Part shown: positions 1-60,000 of the stretch, one piece after another
Layout of the letters: each line of letters starts with the position of its first letter
Position numbering within the stretch: the first letter of the stretch is position 1
Source: Cristatella mucedo
Taxonomy: Eukaryota > Bryozoa > Phylactolaemata > Cristatellidae
Reading direction: 5' to 3'
DNA: 60,000 bases
Assembly: GCA_009760855.2 (NCBI GenBank)
Contig: WPIO01000012.1
Coordinates: 6,695,501-6,755,500 of the forward strand
Notes under the pieces: model-generated
Told to the model about the DNA's origin: nothing
Databases searched by the model: none
Seen by the model: the letters and a program-made list of their open reading frames with translations, nothing else
Translations under genes and position numbers: made by a program

Positions 1-769
1 AGAAGAGAAATATAGACAGTAAGGCAAAAGAGGAAAGCAGTGGACCCATCCACCATGGCGAATCGCACCAGTATTTGAACCCATCTCCCTTCAGATTAGC
101 ATGACACTGCCAAAGGCAACCAAGTCGATGAGGAACCTGTGAGCTTGATCCTGCCTGGGTGCCCAACACCCAACTATTCAACTGGCCGATGCTCGATGGC
201 CCAAAGATTCTCTCATTTGCCAGTCCACACAGCATAAAGACAACAGCTAAGTGACAGCAGGTGAAATGCATGCGCCAACATGCAGCATGCCAACATGCCC
301 AAAAAATTAAAGAAACCTAATAACTTAGCGGCACTAGATAAGGTGCCTCAGCAACTAGCATGTGGTATGGCAACATTCCATGCCCAGCTAGCCTAGGGCT
401 GCAGTCATCTCCATTTACAAATAGAAGACCCAGCAACAGCAAGCAAATGAGCAGCATCAAATTCCCACTAGTAGACCGATTGGGCTGCTATGCTGACAAG
501 CCTGTACCCAGTGCATCGGGTAGACATATTTCAGTGTTAATAACTACCAACTGGAGCACCAAACTCATCTTAAAGTTGTTTTTCTTATTATATTATTATA
601 ATCAGGACCGATGTAAACCGCTGCTAAACATGATAGGCTAGAGTGTGCATCTGATGAAATACAGTCCATATACAGCCTGTAGCCTAACTTACAACGGTTT
701 CACCTATGGTCCACACAAAAAACATATAAGCTTACAGAATGGCAAAAAAAGACAGGAATGCACCAAGCC

Positions 770-809
770 ACAGAGCCTCCACATGCTCACCAGCATGTGG
801 AGGCTCTGT
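770..809. repeat. perfect palindrome, 18-bp arms, 4-nt loop
   Basis: Bases 770-787 (ACAGAGCCTCCACATGCT) are the exact reverse complement of 792-809, with CACC between them. It lies just before the CA microsatellite in intron 16. Confidence 0.9.
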
Positions 810-850
810 CTGTAGCCGATACTAACACACTCGCGCATGCACTCAAACAT

Positions 851-912
<62 letters not shown>

Positions 913-918
913 ACACAA
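851..918. repeat. (CA)n microsatellite
   Basis: About 27 uninterrupted CA units followed by a slightly broken continuation. Reading frames across it are low-complexity and not coding. Confidence 0.95.
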
Positions 919-980
919 TTTCTCCCTCTCCTCTCTCCTCCCACATAGGCAATATGTTGGCACACACGTACAACTAGTAC

Positions 981-51504
<50,524 letters not shown>

Positions 51505-52154
51505 GCTTTCTGCCGGAGTATGCTTAAAATAGACCAAAAAGGGTCATTATCATCAAGACCGACCACCAAAACAAACGACCACAGCAATGCCCACATTGCA
51601 GCCACAACGTTCATGAGCAGGCCAGCCAAGATAAACAAACAGCAAATCATACATTGCAGCCACATCGTAGCCACGACTGTCATATGATCTTGTAGGATGC
51701 TAGCATTAGTGATCAGCATCCTGGCATACAGCTAAGACCGTTATGTCTTTACATATGCACCCCACCCCTGCACCCATATATACATACATTTTCCACTTGG
51801 TTCTAGAGCAATTGGACCGCTTGACGATTGGCCTCTCAAAGAGGTTTTAGTGTTGCTAGCCCATACCATTTTGGAGTTCAACCTTCGAAACTACCAGACC
51901 GTGTAAACATACCTTAATTTATTACAGTCCTGAGGATAGCTTCCAAAATGTTTAAAACAAAAGGGTCACTTAAAAGGTAATGCCAAAGCAACAGGCAGGC
52001 TGTGAGTTTACTAAAAATACAGAAAAAAATATATCAAATCCAAGTCCAAGTACATAAGCAGGAAAGCACTAAAGCTGCAATGCAACATCATAAATGAGAA
52101 TGGGTAATATGAACAGATATACCTGCATATATGAGAGCGCTAGTATGGCTGTGT

Positions 52155-52198
52155 GTGCACGAGTGTGTGTGTGTGTGTGTGTGCGTGTGTGTGTGTGC
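52155..52198. repeat. (TG)n microsatellite
   Basis: GTGTGTGT run with single C interruptions. Confidence 0.9.
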
Positions 52199-52234
52199 TC
52201 GGGTTTACAGGTACATTTAAAACCTAAGTATAAA

Positions 52235-52365
52235 TAAATAATTCATTTGTATAGCACCCCAAGAGAACTCAATATTTAATTAGGCGCTTCACATCTGCCT
52301 CGGGGCTCGAGCCCACGACCTCAGCTAAACCTTGGTCGGGTCGAGCACCGCTGGACCAAACATAC
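52235..52365 (-). mobile_element. SINE-1 copy, diverged
   Basis: On the minus strand: GTCCAGCGGTGCTCGACCCG head, GAGGTCGTGGGCTCGAGCCC (B-box region), then TGAAGCGCCTAATTAAATAT tail and TATACAAATGAATTATTTA. Confidence 0.7.
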
Positions 52366-52431
52366 ATGTGTGTAAAGACAGCAAGTGGGAATGAGACTGA
52401 GAATCACAGTTAAAGAGATAGAATATTAAAC

Positions 52432-52665
52432 AGAAACTAAAGACGCATCTATTTATCACAGCATTTAGTGGGTCCCTGTGTATCGTCCTATTAAGTGCTT
52501 ATGCTTGCTGACACTGTGCATGCTGCCATACTTGCATGCTGACCTTTTCAAGTCACCCCTAACCATGCTATTTTTTTGTTATTTATTGAGCCTGCTACCA
52601 CTAACCATTCGATCGTGCTCGTTTTTCAGCAGATGTAAAGTGCCTAGAAAGAGATTGAATATATA
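52432..52665 (+). mobile_element. LINE-A 3' fragment
   Basis: AGAAACTAAAGACGCATCTA to ATGTAAAGTGCCTAGAAAGA then ATTGAATATATAAAATAATA. It joins the next minus-strand LINE-A tail to tail. Confidence 0.85.
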
Positions 52666-52667
52666 AA

Positions 52668-53749
52668 ATAATAATAATACACTTGATAAAGCGCCCTCAG
52701 AGAACTCAATCTCTTTCTAGGCGCTTTACATTTGCTGCAAAGGGAAATGCAATTGAATAGTAATATCATGCTTGATAAACAACATGAATAACATGGTTAG
52801 GGGTGACATGCACAGGGTCAGCATGCAAGTGTGATTAGTGGCAGCCTGCAACAGTGTCACCACGCATAAGCACATGAAGGATGAATCACAGGGACCCACT
52901 AAATGCTGTCCTAAATAGGTGTTTTTTAAGTTCTTTTTAAATGTGGTCAAGTCAGGGGATGTTGTGATGCAAGTCGGGAGTGAGTTCCAGGCTTTAGGAG
53001 CATACGAACTAAATGCATGGTTTCCAAAGGATTTGAGGTTTGTACGAGGTATTGGTAAACTGTTGGATTCCAAAAAGCGGGTGGTACGATGCTTGGCCTG
53101 GTGGGAGAGTAGATCTGAGAGATAGGCTGGCGCCAAAGAATGAAGTGACCTAAAAGTGAGCGACAAAACTTTGGAGTCAATCTGTTGCTTGATTAGTAGC
53201 CAGTGCAGGTCGGCGAGAAGTGGTGTGATGTGGCAACTGCAAAGCTCACGACAGACAAGCCTAGCTGCAGAGTTTTGCACCAGCTTTAAGCACCTGATTG
53301 CACATGCCGGGATGTCACAAATGCATGGACCAACTTAGACGTGGTATCCTTATCTAAACAAGCCTGAATTTTAGCAATGTTATGTAGCTGAAAGTATGCA
53401 GACTTGATTGTGGAGCTGATGTGGTCGTCTAACCAGAGGTAACTTTGGAACAAGCTGCCTAGATTTCGAGCTGATTCAACAGGAGATATGCTGGCAGAGC
53501 CAATTTTGAGCGTTAGCCTATCCAATACCTGAATCACACTAGGTTTGCCCATAACTAGTAAATTGGTTTTATCATCGTTTAGTTTTAGAAAATTTGCAGC
53601 CATCTATGCGCGGATGTCATCAATACATGCAGCAAGGGAGTTGAGAGAATTCGAGGTGCTCGAAGGCTGGGAGGGATCAAAGCAAAGGTACAACTGAGTG
53701 CCTTCCGCATAGAAGTGAAAGGCTAGATTGTGCTTGGCAATCATATCAG

Positions 53750-53794
<45 letters not shown>

Positions 53795-53933
53795 AAGCCA
53801 TGAAAAGAACCGGACCTAGCACGGAGCCCTGAAGTACCCCGAGGTATTCTGAGAACTCTGAGGATGCTAGATCAAATGTATTATTATTAGAAAACCTGAG
53901 AGGAACCGAGACAGATGAGACAGAGACAGCCAA
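52668..53933 (-). mobile_element. LINE-A, longest copy, includes RT core remnant
   Basis: Tail, 3' UTR and the C-terminal coding region occupy 52726-53280; FLKLNDDKTNLLVMGKP with ARNLGSLFQSYLWLDDHISS lies at 53400-53600. An RT fragment at 53604-53933 has GVLQGSVLGPVLFMAYT and HLAFHFYAEGTQLYL-like text. The catalytic YADD is changed to YAEG, and a (GA)n expansion adds a Ser-Leu run inside the RT domain. Frames are broken between pieces, so it is inactive. Confidence 0.88.
53752..53791. repeat. (GA)n microsatellite inside LINE-A RT region
   Basis: About 20 GA units lying between the LFMAYT and DMIAKH parts of the reverse transcriptase frame. Confidence 0.9.
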
Positions 53934-53999
53934 TCAGACAGATTAATAGACAAGAGAGATAGAGACAGTGACCAAATTGCAATCAAAGACATATTAGAA

Positions 54000-54142
54000 G
54001 CAGAGCTAATAAGGGGAGGGCAACGGTTAAGGTCCTCGCCCCGACAAAAGTCTGGCTGAGGTCGTGGACTCGAGCCCCGTGGCAAATGTGAAGCGCCTGA
54101 ATAGAGATTAGGTTCTCTTGGGGGCTATACAAATGAATTATA
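54000..54142 (+). mobile_element. SINE-1 copy
   Basis: AGGGCAACGGTTAAGGTCCT head, GGTCGTGGACTCGAGCCCC (B-box region), then GTGGCAAATGTGAAGCGCCT, GAATAGAGATTAGGTTCTCT and TATACAAATGAATTATATT. Confidence 0.8.
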
Positions 54143-54294
54143 TTTTATATGCTAGGAATATCTTGCAGTACGTAGACGACACTATTTTCCGGGCAGTACA
54201 CAGCTGGTTCCCTCTCTTGCATGAGCATGCATTAGCATGCATGTGCATGCATGTGAGTGACCGTGTGTAAGTTGTGTGTATGTCTGTGTGCGTT

Positions 54295-54417
<123 letters not shown>

Positions 54418-54829
54418 AGCCACTTGTGCAAGCCTGTGCGCAAGTGAGCCGCCGACAAGTAGCCCATCGGTCGGTCGTTCAGTCGGTCGGTTTTAATTGC
54501 AACCTACCACATTTCATGAGAAGCAAATACATAAATGAGCATGGCTCGGTTGCTACAGAAGCTAGACATTGCATTTAATTATTAAAAAATACCTTCGGCT
54601 TCAGACGGATATCGCACAAGACCTGGCTCTACTCGACGAACAATCAGGCACCTGGTCAAATGCAGGAAGCTCAACCCCTGGCCTCACCCTCATCCACTCA
54701 GCCCTCTCTGCCTCCCTACTAGGAGCACATGAACTTCCGGGCATACGTGTCAACCGGCAGCTGGGGCGCCAAGGGCAGGGGCAGGCAGTCATTTACTGCA
54801 CTCTACAACAGACGGCTTTGTCTCTCCCT

Positions 54830-55560
54830 CCGGCGAGCCGAAGCACAAGGTCGAGCGCCAGCATCCGAAGGACAGTGCTTCGATTTTTGGCACGGCATCG
54901 CCCTCATTCATTACGGGCATACCACGGCGACTGCTTTACGATAGGGCCACAATAGGTCTATTCAATAAAGGCGGTGCTTCGGCGAAGGCCTTCCACAACG
55001 GTCTCGTGCCATTGATCTCTGTGACAAAACCGACTGCATTAGAATTCAACACGATATTGCGGCGGCACCGCCGATTACCCTATGTTAACGCTGTAAGGAG
55101 ATTCGCGGCATGCGAGCACTGGCGGAAAGTCTGTTGCGCACAGCTGCGCGGCACAGCAGGGGCTGCCACATTAAAGTACGCGACGGCGCGGCAGCGACAA
55201 CCGTGGCCCGCAGACGATTTGGGGTATTGAGCCAAGCGTTAACAGAAGCGATGCAGTATGATCGGGAGGGCGTCGCCGCCGGTGTGCGGCGCTGGGCTTA
55301 CATTAAAGTCACGGCGTCACAGGGCGTGCGCCACACGCCTGAGCGCCCGCCACGAACCCGGCGAAAGAGAAGGTGTGTCGACCCTCTCTCCCATACCGAA
55401 CCGACGAGCGAGCGCCAAGCTAAAAGCGAGCCGCCGACAAGTGTACTCACAGCGGCGCGGGAAAACCAAGAATTCCGAGCGAAACTACCTCTCAGCGACG
55501 CAGATCAGGCCTCATAACACCCTGCCTCCGACTTAAGCGTACGAGCGGGTTAGTCCAACC
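54830..55560. promoter_or_regulatory. CpG-rich stretch, possible regulatory region
   Basis: Dense CpG (for example GGCGGTGCTTCGGCGAAGG and GCGGCGGCACCGCCG), unlike the CpG-poor introns. Plus-strand frames of 74-135 codons here have no recognisable domain and overlap each other, so I do not call a gene. It lies about 3.3-4 kb upstream of the CASK start codon. A promoter is an inference. Confidence 0.35.
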
Positions 55561-55692
55561 TCGTTTTATAGTTCAGCCGGGGCTCATACGGGTAGACATA
55601 TTGGCGGCCGGTAACCGGAGGAGATAATTCCAGACTTCGAAGGAAGGCCTCAGAGAGCGCATTTGCCCACGCCCCAGAGCATATCCCCATGC

Positions 55693-55800
55693 GTAATAAC
55701 AATAATGCATTTGATAGGGCTCCCTCAGATAACTCGGTCTATTTCTAGGCACTTTACCTTTGCTGGAAATGAAGTACTATCGAATGCGTAGGTCAGCGAA
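55693..55800 (-). mobile_element. LINE-A 3' fragment
   Basis: AATAACAATAATGCATTTGA, TAGGGCTCCCTCAGATAACT, CTATTTCTAGGCACTTTACC and TTTGCTGGAAATGAAGTACT. Confidence 0.8.
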
Positions 55801-56839
55801 GCCACGAGGACTTCGCGACTGCTACTCTCTCACACGCTTTTCATCACCGCGTATCTGCTTCTGCTTCTGCTCTGCTCGAGAGAAGCATTTATATCCAAGG
55901 TAATTTACATCGACCAGATTATGGCCACCCTAGAGATGGATTATCGGTTCCTGAATTACGTACGTTAGGAAACAGATATGCATGAGGAATCATTAGTTGT
56001 GCTCTGAGCTACGAGCAAAGCAACTGTCCTATGGGCATCGATCCAGTCTGTTGTACACGACGACAGGTGCTGAACAGATGTAGCTCCACTCTGGCAGTTA
56101 ACTATACTGTTCTACACTGAGGATTTGGACTTGTTATATTGTGGTATGAGCGCTCTTAATCGGAACCGTGCTCTGCTACGGTCGAATTAATGCGTGTTTT
56201 GAAACAGAGTTTGCTACTCTCTAGCCGAGTTTCGAGGCGCCAGCGTCATCGGTATTTTTCACTCGTCGGCAAGGACTATCACACGTTACACTCGTTGCAA
56301 AGAACTTTAATTCGGTGCCAACTACAACACATCTGCGACAATAATACCTCGCCGCATGCGCAATAGCGTCATGGAAAACTGTAGTTAGCTACGGTTAAGC
56401 AGTTACAAGGAACTGCTTCATTTTCATGGGACCCTTCGAAACAACTCGGAAATTCTCGCAAAGCTGGCCCCGCGAAGCATCGACGTGTCATAGAAAGACT
56501 TTTCTCTAGTAGCATCACGAGCTGTTTACCAAATAGCTTTGATTGAAGCGGTAGAATAAGCATATTTGATAGGCCTGCTTTAAAAGCTTGTTTTCTTTAT
56601 TTCGTAAGATTCCAGTCTAAATGTACTGTACTTACTCTCGGGTGCAAATTCTTCACATACCAATAAAACCTCCGATTTTATATTAAACGCGGGACTGAGC
56701 TATTGCTGAGAACCAACGCATGAAATGGAAAGCAAAAAGTAATAATTAAAAATGCCAGATCTTACCACAACGGGGATGCAACTCGTCGTATAACCTTGAA
56801 AATAGCCTTGAAAACAATCACCATAGGCTTATCCTTGGC

Positions 56840-56995
56840 ACAATTTTTTTATATTGCCGCATAAGAGCCGTAATGACAGTCCCCGGTGCTTGCAATTGGC
56901 AAGAAATCGATCGCCAGCCTGCAGGACTCGAACCAATGACCTGGGTCGCGAAGTGCAAGCACTTGAAAACCCCGAGCTAAGACAGCTCTATGCTT
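56840..56995 (-). mobile_element. SINE-2 copy, diverged
   Basis: On the minus strand: GCTGTCTTAGCTCGGGGTTT head, GTCATTGGTTCGAGTCCTGC (B box), body GGCGATCGATTTCTTGCCAA and a degraded tail ending in GGCAATATAAAAAA. Confidence 0.7.
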
Positions 56996-57112
56996 CTGCA
57001 ACAATGTGGCCCGGTTCATTCTAGGCTATAGCATTCGCATGTAACCAGAGTGAATAGCAGCTATTCGTGGAAAGTTCATCCGGGAGCCCCCAAGCCACTC
57101 TGCTTCGTAACA

Positions 57113-57200
57113 GGAACAGCAGCAAATGTAAAGCGCCTAGAAAGAGATTAAGTTCTCTGAGAGCGCTTTATCAAGTGCATTATTATTATTATTATTGTTA
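57113..57200 (+). mobile_element. LINE-A 3' end
   Basis: GCAGCAAATGTAAAGCGCCT, AGAAAGAGATTAAGTTCTCT, GAGAGCGCTTTATCAAGTGC and (ATT)n. A near-perfect tail with little else of the LINE. Confidence 0.85.
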
Positions 57201-57324
57201 ACTACCGGGGTCTCCTCACGGCTCACTCCGTTCGCATCATATGACATCAACATTGGTGTAAGAGGTTGCTGAGTGCCTTGAAGTACAGAGACTATGACTG
57301 GGAGGTCATTGGTGAATTCAAAAT

Positions 57325-57408
57325 TATTTGTAAAGTGCCTAGAAATAGATTGAGTTCTCTGAGGGTGCTATAGAAATGTATTATTATTATTAGTAGTAGT
57401 AGTAGTAC
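57325..57408 (+). mobile_element. LINE-A variant 3' end
   Basis: TTGTAAAGTGCCTAGAAATA, GATTGAGTTCTCTGAGGGTG, CTATAGAAATGTATTATTAT then a run of TAG triplets in place of TAT. Confidence 0.82.
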
Positions 57409-57599
57409 TATAAAAATAAGTTTCGTTACACAGTACAGCACCGCGTTCGATAGCCGGTTGTCTCTGTACTTGACTAAATATGTTCTATTTTAGTTTAGTA
57501 TAGGGTATACAAAGTAGCTGGTCGAAAGGCTTCCGTCAACGATACTTTGCAAACTCGATTCGATTCCAAGATTGCTACGGACTGAACAAAATTGCCATC

Positions 57600-58480
57600 A
57601 CTCAGCATAAGAAATCTTGCACGAAGATCGGCTCGGGAAGGCAAGCATTGGCGAAATGGCACAGCAGTCAGCCGTTCGAACGCTCTCGTTCTCTCTCGAA
57701 CGATTCTTTCCGGCATTCGGTCGACTCTCAACACTGGCTGAACGGATGCCCCCTCCCCGTAGGAAGCGGCACACTTTGAGGTTGGCGCTGAAAGGATTTC
57801 CGGGCTGGCTCGCTAATGATGCTCGGAGCTGGGGTTGCTCTAAAAGCAAATAACTCAATTGCTCATTCAGTTGTCTATCTGCAGGTGCCTTCGCATCTTC
57901 TAACAGCTTATTTCCAAAACGACGCGTCCAGTCCCCTCCAACCCCGGCTTATGCACTCCGGCTTCGCGAGACAGTTGAGTCGCAGCGATTGGAGTCACGA
58001 GCCCACAACTTGCGGGTCATCCTCATTACGCCAATGCAGCTTGCCGGCTACGCTAATTCCTCCCTAGGGCAAGGCTTGAGGCTGACGCAGTGGAGAGAGA
58101 TTGATAGCTAGCGAATCAAACGCGTTCGAGGTCAAACACATTCGGAATTGAAACTTGGAGCGGCGCCTCCGCAGCGAAGGAATTGGATAGAGCGGGCGGC
58201 GGGGAGGGGGGCGGGTACTCTCTTCGCCAGCCCCCCCCCCCGCCGCCGCCGCCGGCTAGACAGATCGTAAAGAAATACGCCGACCAATCCAGAGAGCCGG
58301 CCGCCGCGAAAGACGAGTCGAAATCGCGAGCACTAGCATGCGCATCGCTGCATCGCGCGCTTGCACATTCCACAGTGGAGGCAAACGTTTTCAAGCGAGA
58401 GCGGTCGCAGGCCAACGTGCGCAAGACTCTGGTCCGGAGCGTTTGCTACGCGGAGCTGCCACTCGCCGTACAAAGTTTAG
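57600..58480. promoter_or_regulatory. CpG-rich, GC-box and CCAAT-containing region
   Basis: Very high CpG density, strongest at 58150-58400. It includes a GGGGCGGG GC-box near 58207, an adjacent C11 run with CCG repeats, and GACCAATCC (CCAAT-box) near 58281. These resemble a CpG-island promoter, but no transcript is evident on either strand. It is about 6-7 kb upstream of CASK exon 1, so it could be CASK's distal promoter or that of a gene outside the window. Confidence 0.4.
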
Positions 58481-60000
58481 GGTAGCCGCTATTTGGCCGA
58501 TGGAGGGGTAGCATTTTGAGTTTAGTGGAGACGGTTCATGCAATTTGCTGCTGCATAAATGCTCTCTCTCTCTCTCTCGTGCTCTAAACGCAGTGACCTT
58601 CTGAAAATCTCTTCCCGCGTGTCGCTTCCATTCCGAACTGCAATGCGAACTGAGTGTCCGGCTACGCCAGATCGCTTCCCAGGGTATGCAAAAAGGTATT
58701 GGTCTGGTTAATAGATTGCCTTTCGTGGAAGCGGGCAGCTAAAGCATACATGATTTTTGAGTCGGCCGCTTACATTAACAAGCTCGAGCGCTTCGCCTGC
58801 TCTTGATTCTTCACTCTCACTTAAGTGCGCATCCATTTTATCAATCAAAAGTGACATTACATGAGCAATTCAAATTTAATATTCTTCGGTTAATTTATAT
58901 TTCGTCGGAAATTAGTCAGCATTCCTCCAAAGCCGTTTGTGTCTACTCAACAACCTAAAGATAGGGAGAGATTTTCATATGCAAGTCCAAGCGAAGACTC
59001 AAACGTGCAGGAAGAGAAGATGCCACATACGAACCACCCATGCTAACTGATGCCAGCTCCTTGTAGAGTCTGCTCCCCGAAATAATCTCACATATATGTT
59101 TGCTTGAACGGCTTGAATTTGCTTTACGCGTCCAAGTCTATGAGGTCATGTTTTGCCAGAGGCAAACGATCCCCCAGCCTTAACCACTCCTCGGCGGCCT
59201 TCGGGTTCTTTGTGCTTAAACTCTTGCAAATAAAGCTGGGCCGTTTCGTTCAGTCAGTTCAAGTCGGATATAGAGTGTCAAATCAGCCACCGGCTTAGCA
59301 CTCGCACGGGTAAACGCATAGTTTTGAAAGAACCGGAGTTGCTACTGCTGATTCACTGTTCGCCTTTGGAAGTCTGGCGGATTTTTCGGCTCCTTAAGGC
59401 AAATAATGGCCTCTGCTGTGTGATACTTAGCCTACGACTATGCCTAATAATTCAGGCAGTGGATGGAGTCTGCACTGGTCTGGATTTTGGAATGCTTTTA
59501 CGCTTGAAATTTAGGTTAGAAAGATCTTTTTCACAGGACTGCTCGAGCAGCTTGCGACACACTTGGACCTGGCATTACGTGGGCGTCTTCATCTTCTGAA
59601 TCAGTAGCACTATCACAAACCAAATATTCTGCAGTTGCTTATGCAGGCTGCCATAGCATATATGGCTACCTGGGAACAGCAGCAGCCCTAGTAGCCATGT
59701 AATCAACTAACTCTGATTAGACAGAAATTTCAGCTGTCTAATTCTGCCAGTTTCCTGGGCTCTTGGTAAGATCGCTGGTACCCGAGTTGGCCCCTACGTA
59801 ATGATGATCATGCGTCTGTAAAGATCGTCCCAAAATGAGCCAAATATTGCTCTAGACACTCCATACAGGATGGACAATTCCTAGGGCTCTAACTATGAGT
59901 AGACACGGAAGGGAACTAACCCCAGGTTTTATGCTTCAGGCCAATAAAGACAAGAACTTTATCTTCACACTTTGACACACGCAATAATCTGTGGGGTACG

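Larger units (their letters stand above)
1..980 (-). other. CASK intron 16 (partial)
   Basis: Sequence downstream of the exon 16 donor (GTACTA). I looked for the next expected CASK exon, the SH3 second half with an NWWQG-type motif, and found none. It holds a CA microsatellite and a perfect short palindrome, both listed separately, and nothing else recognisable. Confidence 0.7.

Noticed and set aside
1-980. Search for the remaining SH3/HOOK/guanylate-kinase exons
   Set aside because: No matching motif in either the coding-strand frames or near plausible splice sites; these exons must lie outside the window.
54569-55517. Plus-strand frames of 74-135 codons considered as an upstream gene
   Set aside because: They overlap in different phases, match nothing known and are explained by the GC-rich, stop-poor composition.

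Overview
This is a window of animal nuclear DNA from an invertebrate. It is dominated by one long multi-exon gene on the minus strand, the ortholog of CASK, a membrane-associated guanylate kinase (MAGUK) scaffold with a CaM-kinase-like domain. Sixteen consecutive coding exons can be placed between 51504 (start codon) and 981. All have GT/AG borders and compatible phases, and together they give 1965 nt, exactly 655 codons. They encode the CaMK-like domain (exons 1-7), the CaM-binding/autoregulatory tail (exon 8 and start of 9), two L27 modules (exons 9-12), the PDZ domain (exons 12-15) and the first half of the SH3 domain (exon 16). The rest of SH3, the HOOK region and the guanylate-kinase domain must lie beyond base 1. 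The protein is clearly CASK (GFG instead of DFG, catalytic-loop Cys instead of Asn), but divergent enough to suggest a non-bilaterian or otherwise distant invertebrate. A sponge is one possibility; the lineage cannot be fixed from this window.

Everything else is intron, 5' flank and repeats. The introns range from about 0.16 to 11.6 kb. They carry a dominant CR1/L2-type LINE family ('LINE-A' here) that ends in a conserved stretch of about 65 bp followed by (ATT)n, a second LINE family ('LINE-B'), and two tRNA-derived SINE families. SINE-1 has a 3' tail matching that of LINE-A. There are three Tc1/mariner-superfamily DNA elements: a Tc1-like remnant at 7.8-8.5 kb, a TIR-bounded element at 20.2-21.4 kb and a pogo/Tigger-like element at 30.7-32.5 kb with a LINE nested inside. 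An unnamed repeat of about 170 bp period occurs at 11.7-12.0 and 38.6-39.4 kb. Long microsatellites are present: (GA)n, (CA)n, (TA)n and a (TATG)n of about 250 bp.

Layout: 1-980 intron 16; 981-5075 a dense cluster of exons 16-10; 6.9-7.2 kb exons 9 and 8; 7.2-12.9 kb intron 7; 12.9-13.9 kb exons 7 and 6; 13.9-25.4 kb intron 5; 25.4-43.2 kb exons 5-2 with transposon-rich introns; 43.2-51.4 kb intron 1; 51.45-51.50 kb exon 1; 51.5-60 kb upstream flank with more LINE/SINE copies and two CpG-rich stretches (54.8-55.6 and 57.6-58.5 kb) that could hold a promoter. No second protein-coding gene could be established, and there are no rRNA genes, intact tRNA genes or CRISPR arrays.
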